A stretch of DNA of 64,000 bases from an uncultured Prevotellaceae bacterium. Lineage in GTDB: Bacteria > Bacteroidota > Bacteroidia > Bacteroidales > Bacteroidaceae. Both the position numbers and the translations under genes were made by a program. Position 1 is the first letter of the stretch, and each line of letters starts with the position of its first letter. The stretch is taken from assembly GCA_900316985.1 (NCBI GenBank), contig ONFE01000028.1:52695-116694 (forward strand). Direction: 5' to 3'. The notes below the pieces were generated by a model that saw only the letters and a program-made list of their open reading frames with translations, did no database searches and was not told the origin of the DNA. Positions 17,950 through 26,144 of this stretch are shown here, piece after piece.

Positions 17950-18582
17950 ATGAAAAAGAATGTATTCAATCTGATTATTGTTGACGAGAGCGGCAGTATG
18001 AGCACCATCCGCAAGCAGGCTTTCGCAGGTATGAACGAAACTCTCAACACCGTGCGCCAGATGCAGGAGAAATTCACCGATACCGACCAAAAGGTAACCC
18101 TCATCACCTTCGACAGCACCCACATGAAGTGGCACTACGACAATACCCCCGCAAAGGATACCCGCGCCCTCCGCTGGAACGACTATTCTCCCTGTGCCGG
18201 TACCCCGCTCTATGATGCGATGGGAGCTGCCATCTCAAAGGTGAACGCCCAGGCAGGCAGCAATGACAACGTACTCGTCACCGTCATCACCGACGGATGG
18301 GAGAATGCCTCATGCGAATGGACGCTGCCGATGATCCGCCAGCTCATCGAGAAGCTGAAGCGCCAGCACTGGACCTTCACCCTCATCGGCACCGACAACC
18401 TCGACGTTGAGCAGATGGCTGCCGGCATGTGCATCGACGAGCACCTGGAATTCCACGAGGATGCCGCCGACACCGAACGGATGTTTGCCCGTGAGCGCCG
18501 TTCACGCGTACGCTACAATGAATGCGTAGTGGCTGATGCCTGCATGCCCAAAGGCTCGTTCTTTGAGGAAAGGGAAGGATAA
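17950..18582 (+). CDS. von Willebrand factor A domain protein
   Basis: 210 aa with no signal peptide, so cytoplasmic. The MIDAS metal site is visible as IIVDESGSMS at residues 9-18 (DxSxS), with GTPLYDAMG supplying the MIDAS threonine and VITDGWENAS the later aspartate. The C-terminal 40 residues are Arg/Glu-rich. Intracellular vWA proteins of this type often act with AAA ATPases or stress proteins, but no ATPase is next to it. Its divergent partner is the sigma/macro fusion, which suggests a joint stress or nucleotide-sensing role (inference). Confidence 0.8.
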   Translation: MKKNVFNLIIVDESGSMSTIRKQAFAGMNETLNTVRQMQEKFTDTDQKVTLITFDSTHMKWHYDNTPAKDTRALRWNDYSPCAGTPLYDAMGAAISKVNAQAGSNDNVLVTVITDGWENASCEWTLPMIRQLIEKLKRQHWTFTLIGTDNLDVEQMAAGMCIDEHLEFHEDAADTERMFARERRSRVRYNECVVADACMPKGSFFEEREG

Positions 18583-18588
18583 GGTTTT

Positions 18589-19689
18589 TCAGGACAATGA
18601 TTCCATCAGGATTTCCACGAGGCGGGGTTTGGCATAGTCGTCAAAGTCGGCCTCTGGAATCCAGATGTAGCCATCGGGAAGGACGGGGCGCTCCTCAGTT
18701 TCCAAAAGATAGAAATCAGCCATTATCACCTGATGGGTGAGCACGTGGCGCACTTTCTTTCTTATAAGTAAAGATTCTTCACTCTTCACTCTTGACTCTT
18801 CACTTATAAAGGGTTCCCACAGACCCTGCCAGATATCACCGGGGCCGCGACGATGGATGGCGATGCAGCCCTTGCACCGGATGTAGGTATAGACGAAATG
18901 GCGCTCACGGATTTTCAGGGTCTTTAGTTTGACAGGCAACTCCCCCACCCTGCCTGAACGCAAAGCCTCGCAACTTTCCATCAGCGGACAGATGAGGCAA
19001 CGCGGCGACTGCGGCGTACACTGGATGGCACCGAAGTCCATGATAGCCTGATTATAGGAAGCCCCCTCTCCACCTTTCTGGGGAAGGAGACTTTCAGCCA
19101 AGGCGGCAAACACCTTCTTGCCCTCCGTGGTGTTGATGGGAGTCTCTATGCCGAAATAACGCGAAAGGACACGATACACATTGCCATCCACCACGGCGGC
19201 AGGAATGCCGAAGGCAAACGAGGCAATGGCAGCAGCCGTATAATCGCCCACACCTTTCAACTTTCTGATATCCTCCAGCGTATCTGGGAAATGTCCAAGA
19301 GCCACCACCTGTTTTGCTGCAAAATGAAGATTACGTGCACGACTGTAATAGCCCAGTCCCTGCCATTCGCGCAACACTTCATCTTCCGTGGCTGCCGCAA
19401 GGTCTTCCACCCGTGGCCAACGGCTCATGAACCGCTCCCAATAGGGACGCCCCTGCTCTATGCGCGTCTGCTGGAGGATGATCTCCGAGAGCCAGATGGC
19501 ATAGGGGTCAGTGGTTTCGCGCCAAGGCAGCTGCCTTCCGTTCTCACGAAACCATTCCAAGAGCACAAGGGAGAATGTTTCAGGATATGCCCGCGCGGTA
19601 GCAAATTCTTCACTCTTCACTCTTAACTCTTCACTTTTTTGAGGGAAAATACTGATGAACGGAAAGGCCGAACTCATTCGAGGTGGCAT
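18589..19689 (-). CDS. mutY: A/G-specific adenine glycosylase
   Basis: 366 aa. Shown by SEIILQQTRIEQ (catalytic Glu), the HhH motif LKGVGDYTAAAIASFAFG, VDGNVYRVLSR with the catalytic Asp, and the 4Fe-4S ligands CTPQSPRCLICPLMESC (C-X6-C-X2-C-X5-C). The C-terminal NUDIX-like domain recognises 8-oxoG. It removes A mispaired with 8-oxoG. The start is uncertain: the first ATG (19689) overlaps the mscS end by 59 bp, and a GTG at 19620 is an alternative. Three short dispersed repeats are translated in it (near the N-terminus, at 19060-19092, and at 18772-18810). Confidence 0.93.
   Translation of the reverse strand: MPPRMSSAFPFISIFPQKSEELRVKSEEFATARAYPETFSLVLLEWFRENGRQLPWRETTDPYAIWLSEIILQQTRIEQGRPYWERFMSRWPRVEDLAAATEDEVLREWQGLGYYSRARNLHFAAKQVVALGHFPDTLEDIRKLKGVGDYTAAAIASFAFGIPAAVVDGNVYRVLSRYFGIETPINTTEGKKVFAALAESLLPQKGGEGASYNQAIMDFGAIQCTPQSPRCLICPLMESCEALRSGRVGELPVKLKTLKIRERHFVYTYIRCKGCIAIHRRGPGDIWQGLWEPFISEESRVKSEESLLIRKKVRHVLTHQVIMADFYLLETEERPVLPDGYIWIPEADFDDYAKPRLVEILMESLS
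18772..18810. repeat. GAAGAGT-type dispersed repeat in mutY (copy 1)
   Basis: The plus strand reads ATTCTTCACTCTTCACTC and continues with TTGACTCTTCACTT. It is translated in mutY as a Ser/Glu/Lys-rich insertion before the C-terminal domain end. A near-identical copy lies at 19605-19640. Confidence 0.75.
19060..19092. repeat. Partial G/C repeat inside mutY
   Basis: GCCCCCTCTCCACC followed by TTCTGGGGAAGGAGA resembles half-units of the palindromic family. It is translated as LLPQKGGEGA between two conserved MutY segments. Confidence 0.6.
19605..19640. repeat. GAAGAGT-type dispersed repeat at the mscS/mutY junction (copy 2)
   Basis: A second copy of the same repeat. It supplies the mscS stop codon (TGA at 19633-19631) and codes for the first residues of MutY if the upstream ATG is used. 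Confidence 0.75.
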
Positions 19690-20803
19690 AGATGATGTCC
19701 ATGATGTCGCTCATGTGGTGCTCATAGTCCTCCCACTTCTTCTGCTTCAGGAAGAAATAGAACTCCACGGGAATGCCGTTGGGCCCTGCCTCATCCTCCG
19801 TAACGAAATAGGTCATCTGCTCATTCACGTCATCGCGGCCCGTGATATAGCGCTCCATATAACGGCGGAAGAGCGTCAGGTTCACTTCCCTTCCCTCCAG
19901 CTCACTCTCCTTGAAAAAGCCCTTGTCGATGAGATGCTGGCGCATGGCGTCGTCGATGATCCTCACCGAGTGGACGTCGTATGACACACAGCGCCTCACC
20001 CTTCGGCCGTCGCTCTCCTGCATGCCCTTCCAGTTCTGGAAAGAATCGTTGATGAGCGTCTTCGGCGAGATGGTGACGATGGTGTTGTCAAAGTTGCGCA
20101 CCTTCACGGTGGTGAGCGTCATATCCTCCACATTGCCGTTCACGCCGGCCTTCTCCACCGTTATCCAGTCACCTTTCCGGAGCATGTCGTTGGAGGTGAG
20201 ATGAATACCCGCCACGAGTCCCGTGATGGTGTCCTGAAAGACCAGCAGGAGCACGGCCGACAGCGCACCCAATCCTGCAAAGAGCGTCAGCGGATTCTTA
20301 TTGAGAATGATGGCGATGACGACGATGCCCGCCACGAACATCAGGATAATCTTCACCACGCTTGAGAACGAACGCGCATACTGCTGCATGTTGCTGCGGC
20401 GGCCCTCACTCTCGTAGCCCTGGAAGGCATTGATGAAGCACACCACCGTGCGCGTGGCCATCACGGTGATATAGATGGCCGTGAGGCGTTTCAGGATGTC
20501 GAACACGATGGGATACTGATAGAACACCCAGGGGAGCAGCTGCCAGATGACGATGGCGGGCACGATGTGACAGGCCGATACGAGCACCTTCCTGTTAAAC
20601 AGCTGGTCATCCCAGTCAAATTCAGTCTTCGCCGTAAGTTTCATCACCAGCGGCACCAGCAGCCTGCGGCAGAGCCAGTCGCTCAGCCATGCCAGCAACA
20701 CGGCCACAACAACCATCGCGATATGGCGCAGCACGGGAATGATTGTCCCCGTGAGTCCTGTCAGCGACAGCAAGTCTTCAACGTATATCTTTATTGATTC
20801 CAT
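19631..20803 (-). CDS. Mechanosensitive ion channel (MscS family)
   Basis: About 390 aa from the ATG at 20803 (MESIKIYVEDLLSL), chosen because sequence further upstream is repeat-derived. Hydrophobic spans at about residues 18-40, 65-90, 95-115 and 140-160 precede the pore helix (GLGALSAVLLLVFQDTITGLVAG). Next comes the beta domain (KGDWITVEKAGVNGNVEDMTLTTVKVRNFDN), the MscS hallmark, and a C-terminal domain (VEFYFFLKQKKW). It releases osmolytes on hypo-osmotic shock. It lies between dacB and mutY on the minus strand. Confidence 0.93.
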   Translation of the reverse strand: MESIKIYVEDLLSLTGLTGTIIPVLRHIAMVVVAVLLAWLSDWLCRRLLVPLVMKLTAKTEFDWDDQLFNRKVLVSACHIVPAIVIWQLLPWVFYQYPIVFDILKRLTAIYITVMATRTVVCFINAFQGYESEGRRSNMQQYARSFSSVVKIILMFVAGIVVIAIILNKNPLTLFAGLGALSAVLLLVFQDTITGLVAGIHLTSNDMLRKGDWITVEKAGVNGNVEDMTLTTVKVRNFDNTIVTISPKTLINDSFQNWKGMQESDGRRVRRCVSYDVHSVRIIDDAMRQHLIDKGFFKESELEGREVNLTLFRRYMERYITGRDDVNEQMTYFVTEDEAGPNGIPVEFYFFLKQKKWEDYEHHMSDIMDIIYATSNEFGLSVHQYFPSKK

Positions 20804-20811
20804 AATATAAT

Positions 20812-20893
20812 AAAGCTCAACCCCCTCCAACCTCCCCGAGGGGAGGCTTTCTGAACTCCCCTCCCTCGGGAGGGGTTGAGGGAGGGGTTGTCT
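20812..20893. repeat. G/C palindromic repeat pair between dacB and mscS
   Basis: CCTCCCCGAGGGGAGG (20832-20847) and a second palindrome around CCCCTCCCTCGGGAGGGG fill most of the gap. Same family as in queE and in the VirE-N gene. Confidence 0.85.
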
Positions 20894-20894
20894 T

Positions 20895-22154
20895 TTACGG
20901 TTTACAAAGTGCCTCGCAGATGCGGTCCTGATAGGGACGGATGGTCGTAGCCTTGCGCTGCCCCTGGTTGATGATGGAGAAGCAGAGGCGGTGACCATTC
21001 GCGGCCGTCAGGTATCCCGCCAGGGCCGAGACGCCCGTCACCGTTCCCGTCTTTGCCTTCACGTTGCCACGGGCAAAACCCGTACGCATCCGGTTCTCCA
21101 GCGTACCGTCCACACCCGCAATGGGCATCGAAGGCAGCAGCTGACTGTAGATATTCCCGTTGCGGTAGGCATAGCGCAGGAAGGCCACCTCCAGTTCCGG
21201 CGACACGTAGTTATAGAGCGAGAGTCCCGAACCGTCAGCAATATAGTAGTTGCCGGGATTCATACCCATTTTCTGTATCAGGCGGTTCACCTGCTCACGT
21301 CCCGTCTTTGCCGTGGCCTTGCGGTTGCCGGAGGCTGCCAGCTGGTAGAACATCGACTCGGCATAGAGGTTGTCGGAGTTCTTCATCATCCGCGACAAAA
21401 TCTGGTCCATGGTGTGGAAGCGGGCACAGATCTCACGGGCTCCCGAGGGCGTCGCACCCCGCAGCGTGTCGCCTATCAGCACGATGCGGGCATTGCGCAA
21501 TTCCTGTAGGAAACGGCTTAAGAAACGGTCCTTCTTACCCACCAGCAGCGGCGACAGTGAAGGGTTGTCATCATCCCAGCACCAGCCTTCGCCCCACTTG
21601 TCGCTGTCCTTCATCGAGAGGTCGGCATAGATATTGCCGCGGATGGTATCCACCCCCATCTTCTTCACGCTCTCCACGAAGGCATTCAAGTCGTCGGCAT
21701 TGAAAGCAGGGTCCATGCCGCCCTTGCAATACAGATTACCTCGCAGCACGCAGGAATCCACCTTGCCCGTCAGATAGAGGCGCGTCTTAAACTGATAGCT
21801 GCCGCCCAGCTTGTCGAGCGAAGTCACGGCATTGATCATCTTCATCGTCGAGGCCGGACGCATCTGCTGGCGCTCGTTATACTGGTAGATTACCGAGTCG
21901 GCCGTCAGGTCGTACACCTGCAGTCCTATCTGCGTGGTCAGAAACTGCCAGCTCTTCAGGATAGCATCCAGCCGCGCCTGCACGTTCTGGGGCCAAGGCA
22001 AATCCACAGGCTCCGCAATGGAGTCCACGGCGACGGTGTCTTCCGCCAGCGAGTCCAACGCAACGGCCAGAGTGTCCTTGTTCTCATCCTGTGCGAATGC
22101 GACTGAAGCCGACAAGAGCAGAACTGGTAACAATAAAAGAATTCTTCTCATCAT
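20895..22154 (-). CDS. dacB: D-alanyl-D-alanine carboxypeptidase/endopeptidase (PBP4 type, S13)
   Basis: 419 aa. A signal peptide (residues 1-21, ends SVAFAQ) gives periplasmic location. Penicillin-binding motifs: SxxK as ASTMK (about residue 102), SxN as SDN (about 262) and KTG in KAKTGTVTG (about 368). An extra insertion domain lies between the first two motifs, as in PBP4. It trims or cleaves peptidoglycan peptide cross-links. It follows the TlpA-like gene by 5 bp, so the two are co-transcribed. Confidence 0.94.
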   Translation of the reverse strand: MMRRILLLLPVLLLSASVAFAQDENKDTLAVALDSLAEDTVAVDSIAEPVDLPWPQNVQARLDAILKSWQFLTTQIGLQVYDLTADSVIYQYNERQQMRPASTMKMINAVTSLDKLGGSYQFKTRLYLTGKVDSCVLRGNLYCKGGMDPAFNADDLNAFVESVKKMGVDTIRGNIYADLSMKDSDKWGEGWCWDDDNPSLSPLLVGKKDRFLSRFLQELRNARIVLIGDTLRGATPSGAREICARFHTMDQILSRMMKNSDNLYAESMFYQLAASGNRKATAKTGREQVNRLIQKMGMNPGNYYIADGSGLSLYNYVSPELEVAFLRYAYRNGNIYSQLLPSMPIAGVDGTLENRMRTGFARGNVKAKTGTVTGVSALAGYLTAANGHRLCFSIINQGQRKATTIRPYQDRICEALCKP

Positions 22155-22159
22155 CTATC

Positions 22160-23248
22160 TTACTCCCCGAAAATCCTTTGCAGCTTCTTGTGCAGGGGCT
22201 TGCCGCGGAGGGCGCGGTCGATGATCTTACCCTGCGGGTCGATGAGGATATTGTCGGGAATGGCATCAACCTTGTAAATCGGGGCAGCGGCACAGTTCCA
22301 TCCCTTCAGGTCGGAGATCTGCAGCCACGGCATCTTCAACTGCTCGACGGCCTTCACCCATGCATCCTTCTTCTGGTCGAACGAGACACCCACCACCTCG
22401 AAGCCCTTGGCGTGGTATTTGTTGTAGGCCTCGAGCACGTTGGGCATCTCTGCACGGCAGGGACCGCACCATGAAGCCCAGAAGTCGACGAGCACATATT
22501 TACCCTCGCCCACCAGCTCGCTGATCTTATGCATCTTGCCGTCGGGGTCGGCCATCTCCAGGTCGGTAAACTGCTGTCCGATGAAGGCCGCCTTCTCGCC
22601 GTTGTCAGGTTTCGTCACCGCAGCAACGTCCTCCATCGCCTTCTTCAGGTAAGGATGACTGGCAAACACCACCTGCTCCTTCACCAGGTCGTCGTAGGCC
22701 TCCACGCCATTGTCCAGGAAATACAAATGGGCGAAAGCCAGCGGAATGAGCGACTGGCGCTCCTCCTTGAACACCCTGTTGGCCGTGGCCGTCTTGATTT
22801 CCTGCACCTTAGTGATTTCGGCCATGAGGGCATCAGCATTGGCCTCAAGCTGCTCCCGGGTCATGCTTTTCAGTTTCTTTGTCAACTGCCTGTTCTCAAC
22901 CTCTCCTTCCAGGTCGTATCGAGTCAGGCGCTCGTTCAGCGCAGAGCCCTTCAGCGTACTGTCGTTCAGGTTGACAATCACCGGCGTGCCATCGTTGAAG
23001 AACGGCGTCACCCAATCATTGCCCTCCAGCATCACGGCCATATAGGCATCCTTGTCGGCCGTGCCGCTGAACGAGAACTTGCCGCCGGCAACCACCAGGC
23101 TGTCGATTTTCTTCTTCGTCAACTGGTCTGCCAGATAGACTTTCTTACCCTCGTCAGCATAAGTACCGCTGACCGAATATTTCAACCCTTGTGCCATTGA
23201 AGGCATCGCTGCCACTACGAGAGCAGCTATTAAAAACGCTGTTTTCAT
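22160..23248 (-). CDS. TlpA/ResA-like thioredoxin-fold protein with N-terminal DUF4369-type domain
   Basis: 362 aa from the ATG at 23248, which gives a clean signal peptide (MKTAFLIAALVVAAMPSMAQ). The N-terminal half resembles the DUF4369 beta domain (YSVSGTYADEGKKVYLAD). A helical middle follows, then a thioredoxin domain with the redox-active site FWASWCGPCRAEMPNV. This is a periplasmic thiol-disulfide oxidoreductase of the type abundant in Bacteroidetes. A promoter TATCTTTGC lies at 23275-23267, downstream of an earlier in-frame ATG, which supports this start. Confidence 0.92.
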   Translation of the reverse strand: MKTAFLIAALVVAAMPSMAQGLKYSVSGTYADEGKKVYLADQLTKKKIDSLVVAGGKFSFSGTADKDAYMAVMLEGNDWVTPFFNDGTPVIVNLNDSTLKGSALNERLTRYDLEGEVENRQLTKKLKSMTREQLEANADALMAEITKVQEIKTATANRVFKEERQSLIPLAFAHLYFLDNGVEAYDDLVKEQVVFASHPYLKKAMEDVAAVTKPDNGEKAAFIGQQFTDLEMADPDGKMHKISELVGEGKYVLVDFWASWCGPCRAEMPNVLEAYNKYHAKGFEVVGVSFDQKKDAWVKAVEQLKMPWLQISDLKGWNCAAAPIYKVDAIPDNILIDPQGKIIDRALRGKPLHKKLQRIFGE

Positions 23249-23266
23249 ATACATCAATTTAATATT

Positions 23267-23275
23267 GCAAAGATA
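23267..23275 (-). promoter_or_regulatory. Promoter -7 box of the tlpA-dacB-mscS-mutY run
   Basis: Minus-strand TATCTTTGC (23275-23267), about 19 nt before the ATG at 23248. Confidence 0.65.
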
Positions 23276-23442
23276 AGCAAAAATCATGACATCTGCAAGC
23301 AAATCACGAAAAACCCGAAAAAAAGCCCATTATGGGGTAACGATTCAGTACCCCATACAGGCAGTCTCATTAAGCAAATGAAGTCGGCGACCGTACATTT
23401 CATACGGTCATTCTCATCCGTATGTCACAGAATGGCCTTTTC

Positions 23443-23555
23443 CTACTGATTGTAGCCCAGCATCTTTGCTGCATCTATACCCACAAACCAGGGCTCACCC
23501 TTCTTGAACGGGAAACCGTCCCCTTCACACCTTCATTAGCGCTGTTCAGCGGAAA
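23443..23555 (-). pseudogene. Fragment of a BRO-N type phage antirepressor
   Basis: The minus strand codes for GFPFKKGEPWFVGIDAAKML then GYNQ and a stop at 23445-23443. GEPWFVGxDxAxxLGY is the core of BRO-N/antirepressor domains. Just upstream another frame gives LNSANEGVKG, which fits the preceding FNSxEFGxVR region, so a frameshift in a G-run probably separates them. There is no start codon and no further domain, so it is a decayed remnant. It lies next to the palindrome and leader that also occur in the 52-64 kb element. Confidence 0.65.
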
Positions 23556-23746
23556 ATAAAAAGTCCCAAATTCCCAAAATCCCATTTTTGGTTTTCGGAA
23601 AGGCTAAAAGACAAGAAAGATAGAAATTCATTAACATTTATTATAGATATATATTTATATATATATATATAAATATATATCTATCACTATTCTCGTTGTC
23701 AACCTCAAAATAGTAAAAATGGGAAAATGGGATTTTGGGACTTTTT
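23553..23746. repeat. 42-bp perfect A/T palindrome flanked by inverted TCCCAAA-type arms
   Basis: 23643-23684 is a perfect palindrome of 42 bp made only of A/T apart from one G and one C near its ends. The left arm (about 23563-23589) has GTCCCAAATTCCCAAAATCC. The right arm (about 23715-23746), read on the minus strand, has GTCCCAAAATCCCATTTTCC. The layout is the same as at 63105-63250, but the arm sequence differs. Confidence 0.85.
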
Positions 23747-23864
23747 CTTTCTTCCTTTATTTACAGGCGTTTCGAAGGTTTGTAAAGAAACAAGAAGAGC
23801 CGACAGCGGAAATCTCCGTATCGGTTCTGTGACGATTTGTTAATAGAACTCACCCTTGTACGTA

Positions 23865-23970
23865 AGCCTCCCCTCGGGAAAGGCTACGGGTAGGCGAGCT
23901 TGCTCGGGAATGGGTTTGGAGAGGGTCAGAACTCTCCCCCTCCCTAAACAGGGAGGGACGGGGTGGGTCT
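23865..23970. repeat. G/C palindromic repeats upstream of leader A
   Basis: CCTCCCCTCGGGAAAGG and CTCCCCCTCCCTAAACAGGG belong to the dispersed G/C family. Confidence 0.65.
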
Positions 23971-23979
23971 CCTCATTGT

Positions 23980-24180
23980 TTGCATCGTTTCCAATGGTTG
24001 GAAGCAAGGCTTCTGATGAGCGGAAGGACGGCTTCTGATGAGTGGAAGCACCAGCGACGCCTAATAAGTTACGCTAATTCAACAAAAGTAACCATAAGTT
24101 ACGATAAGTAGCAATAACTCACTCTAAGTAACCATAAGTGACAATAAGTGACATTCCGAAAAAAAGATGTTGTATCTTTG
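23980..24180 (+). promoter_or_regulatory. Leader A: hairpin block, phased TAAGT array and promoter
   Basis: 23980-24062 has GGAAGC/GGCTTC hairpin units. 24065-24154 has nine units resembling ATAAGTTACC at an exact 10-bp period (unit anchors 24065, 24075, 24085 and so on to 24145). TATCTTTG follows at 24173-24180. No TTTG is present at the expected -33 place (24149-24152), which the last array unit occupies. Leader B at 63622-63819 is homologous with the same order and spacing. Confidence 0.8.
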
Positions 24181-24516
24181 TAATGCATTTAGAGACGCCA
24201 CCGAAAATCATGAACAAAGTTCATAAACCTAAAACAAAATCCGCTTTTGACCACATCGGAGATCTTTGACTTATTGGAACACAAAAACTCCCTTTCTCCC
24301 TTTTAAGGGTTTTTGAACGGCTTTATTGCAAATTTTGAGCCCCTTGATAAGGGGCGGCTCTAAAGCAGGGATAAAAGTTTTGTCCTCGCTAAATCGTATC
24401 TTTACGTCTCTTCAAGCCGTGAAGATAGGTTGCATCTCAACAATAAAAATAAATGAATTTATTTTGTATTGTCTTCGATTTGCACTATCTTTGCACCTAT
24501 AAAACCTAAAACAAAG
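24181..24516 (+). other. Region between leader A promoter and nadB
   Basis: A short frame at 24183-24269 (28 codons, starts MHLETPPKIMNKVHKPKTKS) begins right after the promoter. A hairpin CCCTTTTAAGGG followed by TTTTT (about 24299-24315) could end the transcript. Together these could be a short RNA or peptide gene, or only a remnant of the decayed element. A second hairpin GCCCCTTGATAAGGGGC lies at about 24341. Nothing else is recognisable before the nadB promoter. Confidence 0.3.
24463..24494 (+). promoter_or_regulatory. Promoter of nadB
   Basis: TTTG (24463-24466), 19 nt, TATCTTTGC (24486-24494), then 22 nt to the ATG. Confidence 0.75.
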
Positions 24517-26103
24517 ATGGTACACAAATACGATTTCCTCATTATCGGTGCCGGAGTGGCCGGTATGAGCTATGCCCTGAAAGTGGCAAGAGAGAAAAAA
24601 GGCAAGATTTGCATGATCTGCAAGACCAGCCTTGAAGAGGCCAATACTTCGTTTGCCCAGGGAGGCGTGGCCTCGGTGACCAACCTCAAAGTGGACAACT
24701 TCGAGAAGCATATCGAGGACACGATGGTGGCTGGCGACTATATCTCTGACCGTGCCGCCGTGGAGCAGGTGGTAAGGAATGCTCCCGCCCAGATTCAGGA
24801 ACTCGTCAACTGGGGCGTGAACTTCGACCGTAAGGAGGACGGCTCGTTCGACCTTCACCGTGAGGGAGGACACTCGGAGTTCCGAATCCTGCACCATGCC
24901 GACGATACGGGTGCCGAGATACAACGCGGACTGATGGAAGCTGTGCGCAAGAATCCCTACATCGACGTGAAGGAGAACCACTTCGCCGTGGAAATCATCA
25001 CCCAGCACCACTTGGGAGCACGCGTCACACGACGCACACCCTACATCAACTGCTACGGTGCCTACGTGCTGAACCCCGACACGCAGAAGGTGGACACCTA
25101 TCTCTCGAAGGTCACCGTGATGTGCACGGGAGGTTGCGGAGCGGTGTATATGACCACTTCCAATCCCGTCATCGCTACGGGCGACGGCATTGCCATGGTG
25201 TATCGCGCCAAGGGAACGGTGGCCGACATGGAGTTCGTGCAGTTCCATCCCACGGTGCTGCATAACCCCAACGAGACGCATCCCGCCTACCTCATCACCG
25301 AGGCCATGCGCGGCTACGGAGGCATCCTGCGTCTGCCCAACGGCGAAAGTTTCATGGAGAAATACGACGAGCGACTCTCGCTGGCTCCGCGTGACATCGT
25401 GGCACGTGCCATCGACAAGGAGATGAAGATTCACGGTATTGACCATGTGTGCCTGGACGTCACCCACAAAGACCCGGCCGAGACGCGCCACCATTTCCCG
25501 AACATCTACCAGAAGTGCCTATCAATAGGTCTGGACATCACCACAGACTACATACCCGTGCGCCCCGCAGCCCACTATATGTGCGGCGGCATCAAGGTGG
25601 ACCTGAACGGATGCTCATCTATCGACCGCCTGTATGCCCTCGGCGAATGTTCGTGCACAGGTCTGCACGGCGGCAACCGTCTGGCCTCGAACTCGCTCAT
25701 AGAAGCCGTGGTATATGCCGACGCAGCTGCCAAGCACTCGCTGGCTCATGTGGATGAATACGACTTCAACGAGAAGGTGCCCGAATGGAACGACGAGGGC
25801 ACGATGACCAACGAGGAGAAGGTGCTGATCACCCAGAGCATCAGGGAAGTGAACCAGATTATGTCGAACTATGTGGGCATCGTGCGCTCCGACCTCCGAC
25901 TGAAGCGCGCCTGGGACCGTCTGGACATGCTCTACGAAGAGACCGAGAACCTGTTCAAGCGCGTGAAGGCTTCGAAGGATATCTGCGAACTGCGCAACAT
26001 GATCAACGTGGGCTATCTCATCACCCGCTGGGCCATCGAGCGCAAGGAGTGCCGCGGACTGCACTTCACCACCGACTATCCGGTGCATGCGTATGATAAA
26101 TAA
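24517..26103 (+). CDS. nadB: L-aspartate oxidase
   Basis: 528 aa from the ATG at 24517; an earlier in-frame ATG lies before the promoter. FAD-binding GxGxxG as IIGAGVAGMSYA at residues 8-19. SFAQGGVASV and HREGGHSEFRILHH are NadB catalytic blocks. QFHPT, PAAHYMCGGIKVD and GLHGGNRLASNSL are the flavoprotein/succinate-dehydrogenase-family signatures. It oxidises aspartate to iminoaspartate for NAD synthesis. NadA and NadC are not in the window. It stands alone between a leader-type region and a strong terminator. Confidence 0.95.
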   Translation: MVHKYDFLIIGAGVAGMSYALKVAREKKGKICMICKTSLEEANTSFAQGGVASVTNLKVDNFEKHIEDTMVAGDYISDRAAVEQVVRNAPAQIQELVNWGVNFDRKEDGSFDLHREGGHSEFRILHHADDTGAEIQRGLMEAVRKNPYIDVKENHFAVEIITQHHLGARVTRRTPYINCYGAYVLNPDTQKVDTYLSKVTVMCTGGCGAVYMTTSNPVIATGDGIAMVYRAKGTVADMEFVQFHPTVLHNPNETHPAYLITEAMRGYGGILRLPNGESFMEKYDERLSLAPRDIVARAIDKEMKIHGIDHVCLDVTHKDPAETRHHFPNIYQKCLSIGLDITTDYIPVRPAAHYMCGGIKVDLNGCSSIDRLYALGECSCTGLHGGNRLASNSLIEAVVYADAAAKHSLAHVDEYDFNEKVPEWNDEGTMTNEEKVLITQSIREVNQIMSNYVGIVRSDLRLKRAWDRLDMLYEETENLFKRVKASKDICELRNMINVGYLITRWAIERKECRGLHFTTDYPVHAYDK

Positions 26104-26114
26104 ACCAAAAGAAT

Positions 26115-26143
26115 AAAGGCTCTCAATCGAGAGCCTTTTTTTA
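26115..26143 (+). terminator. Rho-independent terminator after nadB
   Basis: AAAGGCTCTC, loop AATC, GAGAGCCTTT, then a T-run. It lies at the convergent boundary with the phosphatase gene. Confidence 0.85.
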
Positions 26144-26144
26144 T

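Noticed and set aside
24065-24154. CRISPR-like array
   Set aside because: Units repeat every 10 bp with no spacers and no cas genes; it is a phased promoter array.
24412-25494. Long open frame antisense to nadB
   Set aside because: It mirrors the nadB codon pattern, has low-complexity Val/His/Gly-rich sequence, no promoter, and the other strand is a clear enzyme.
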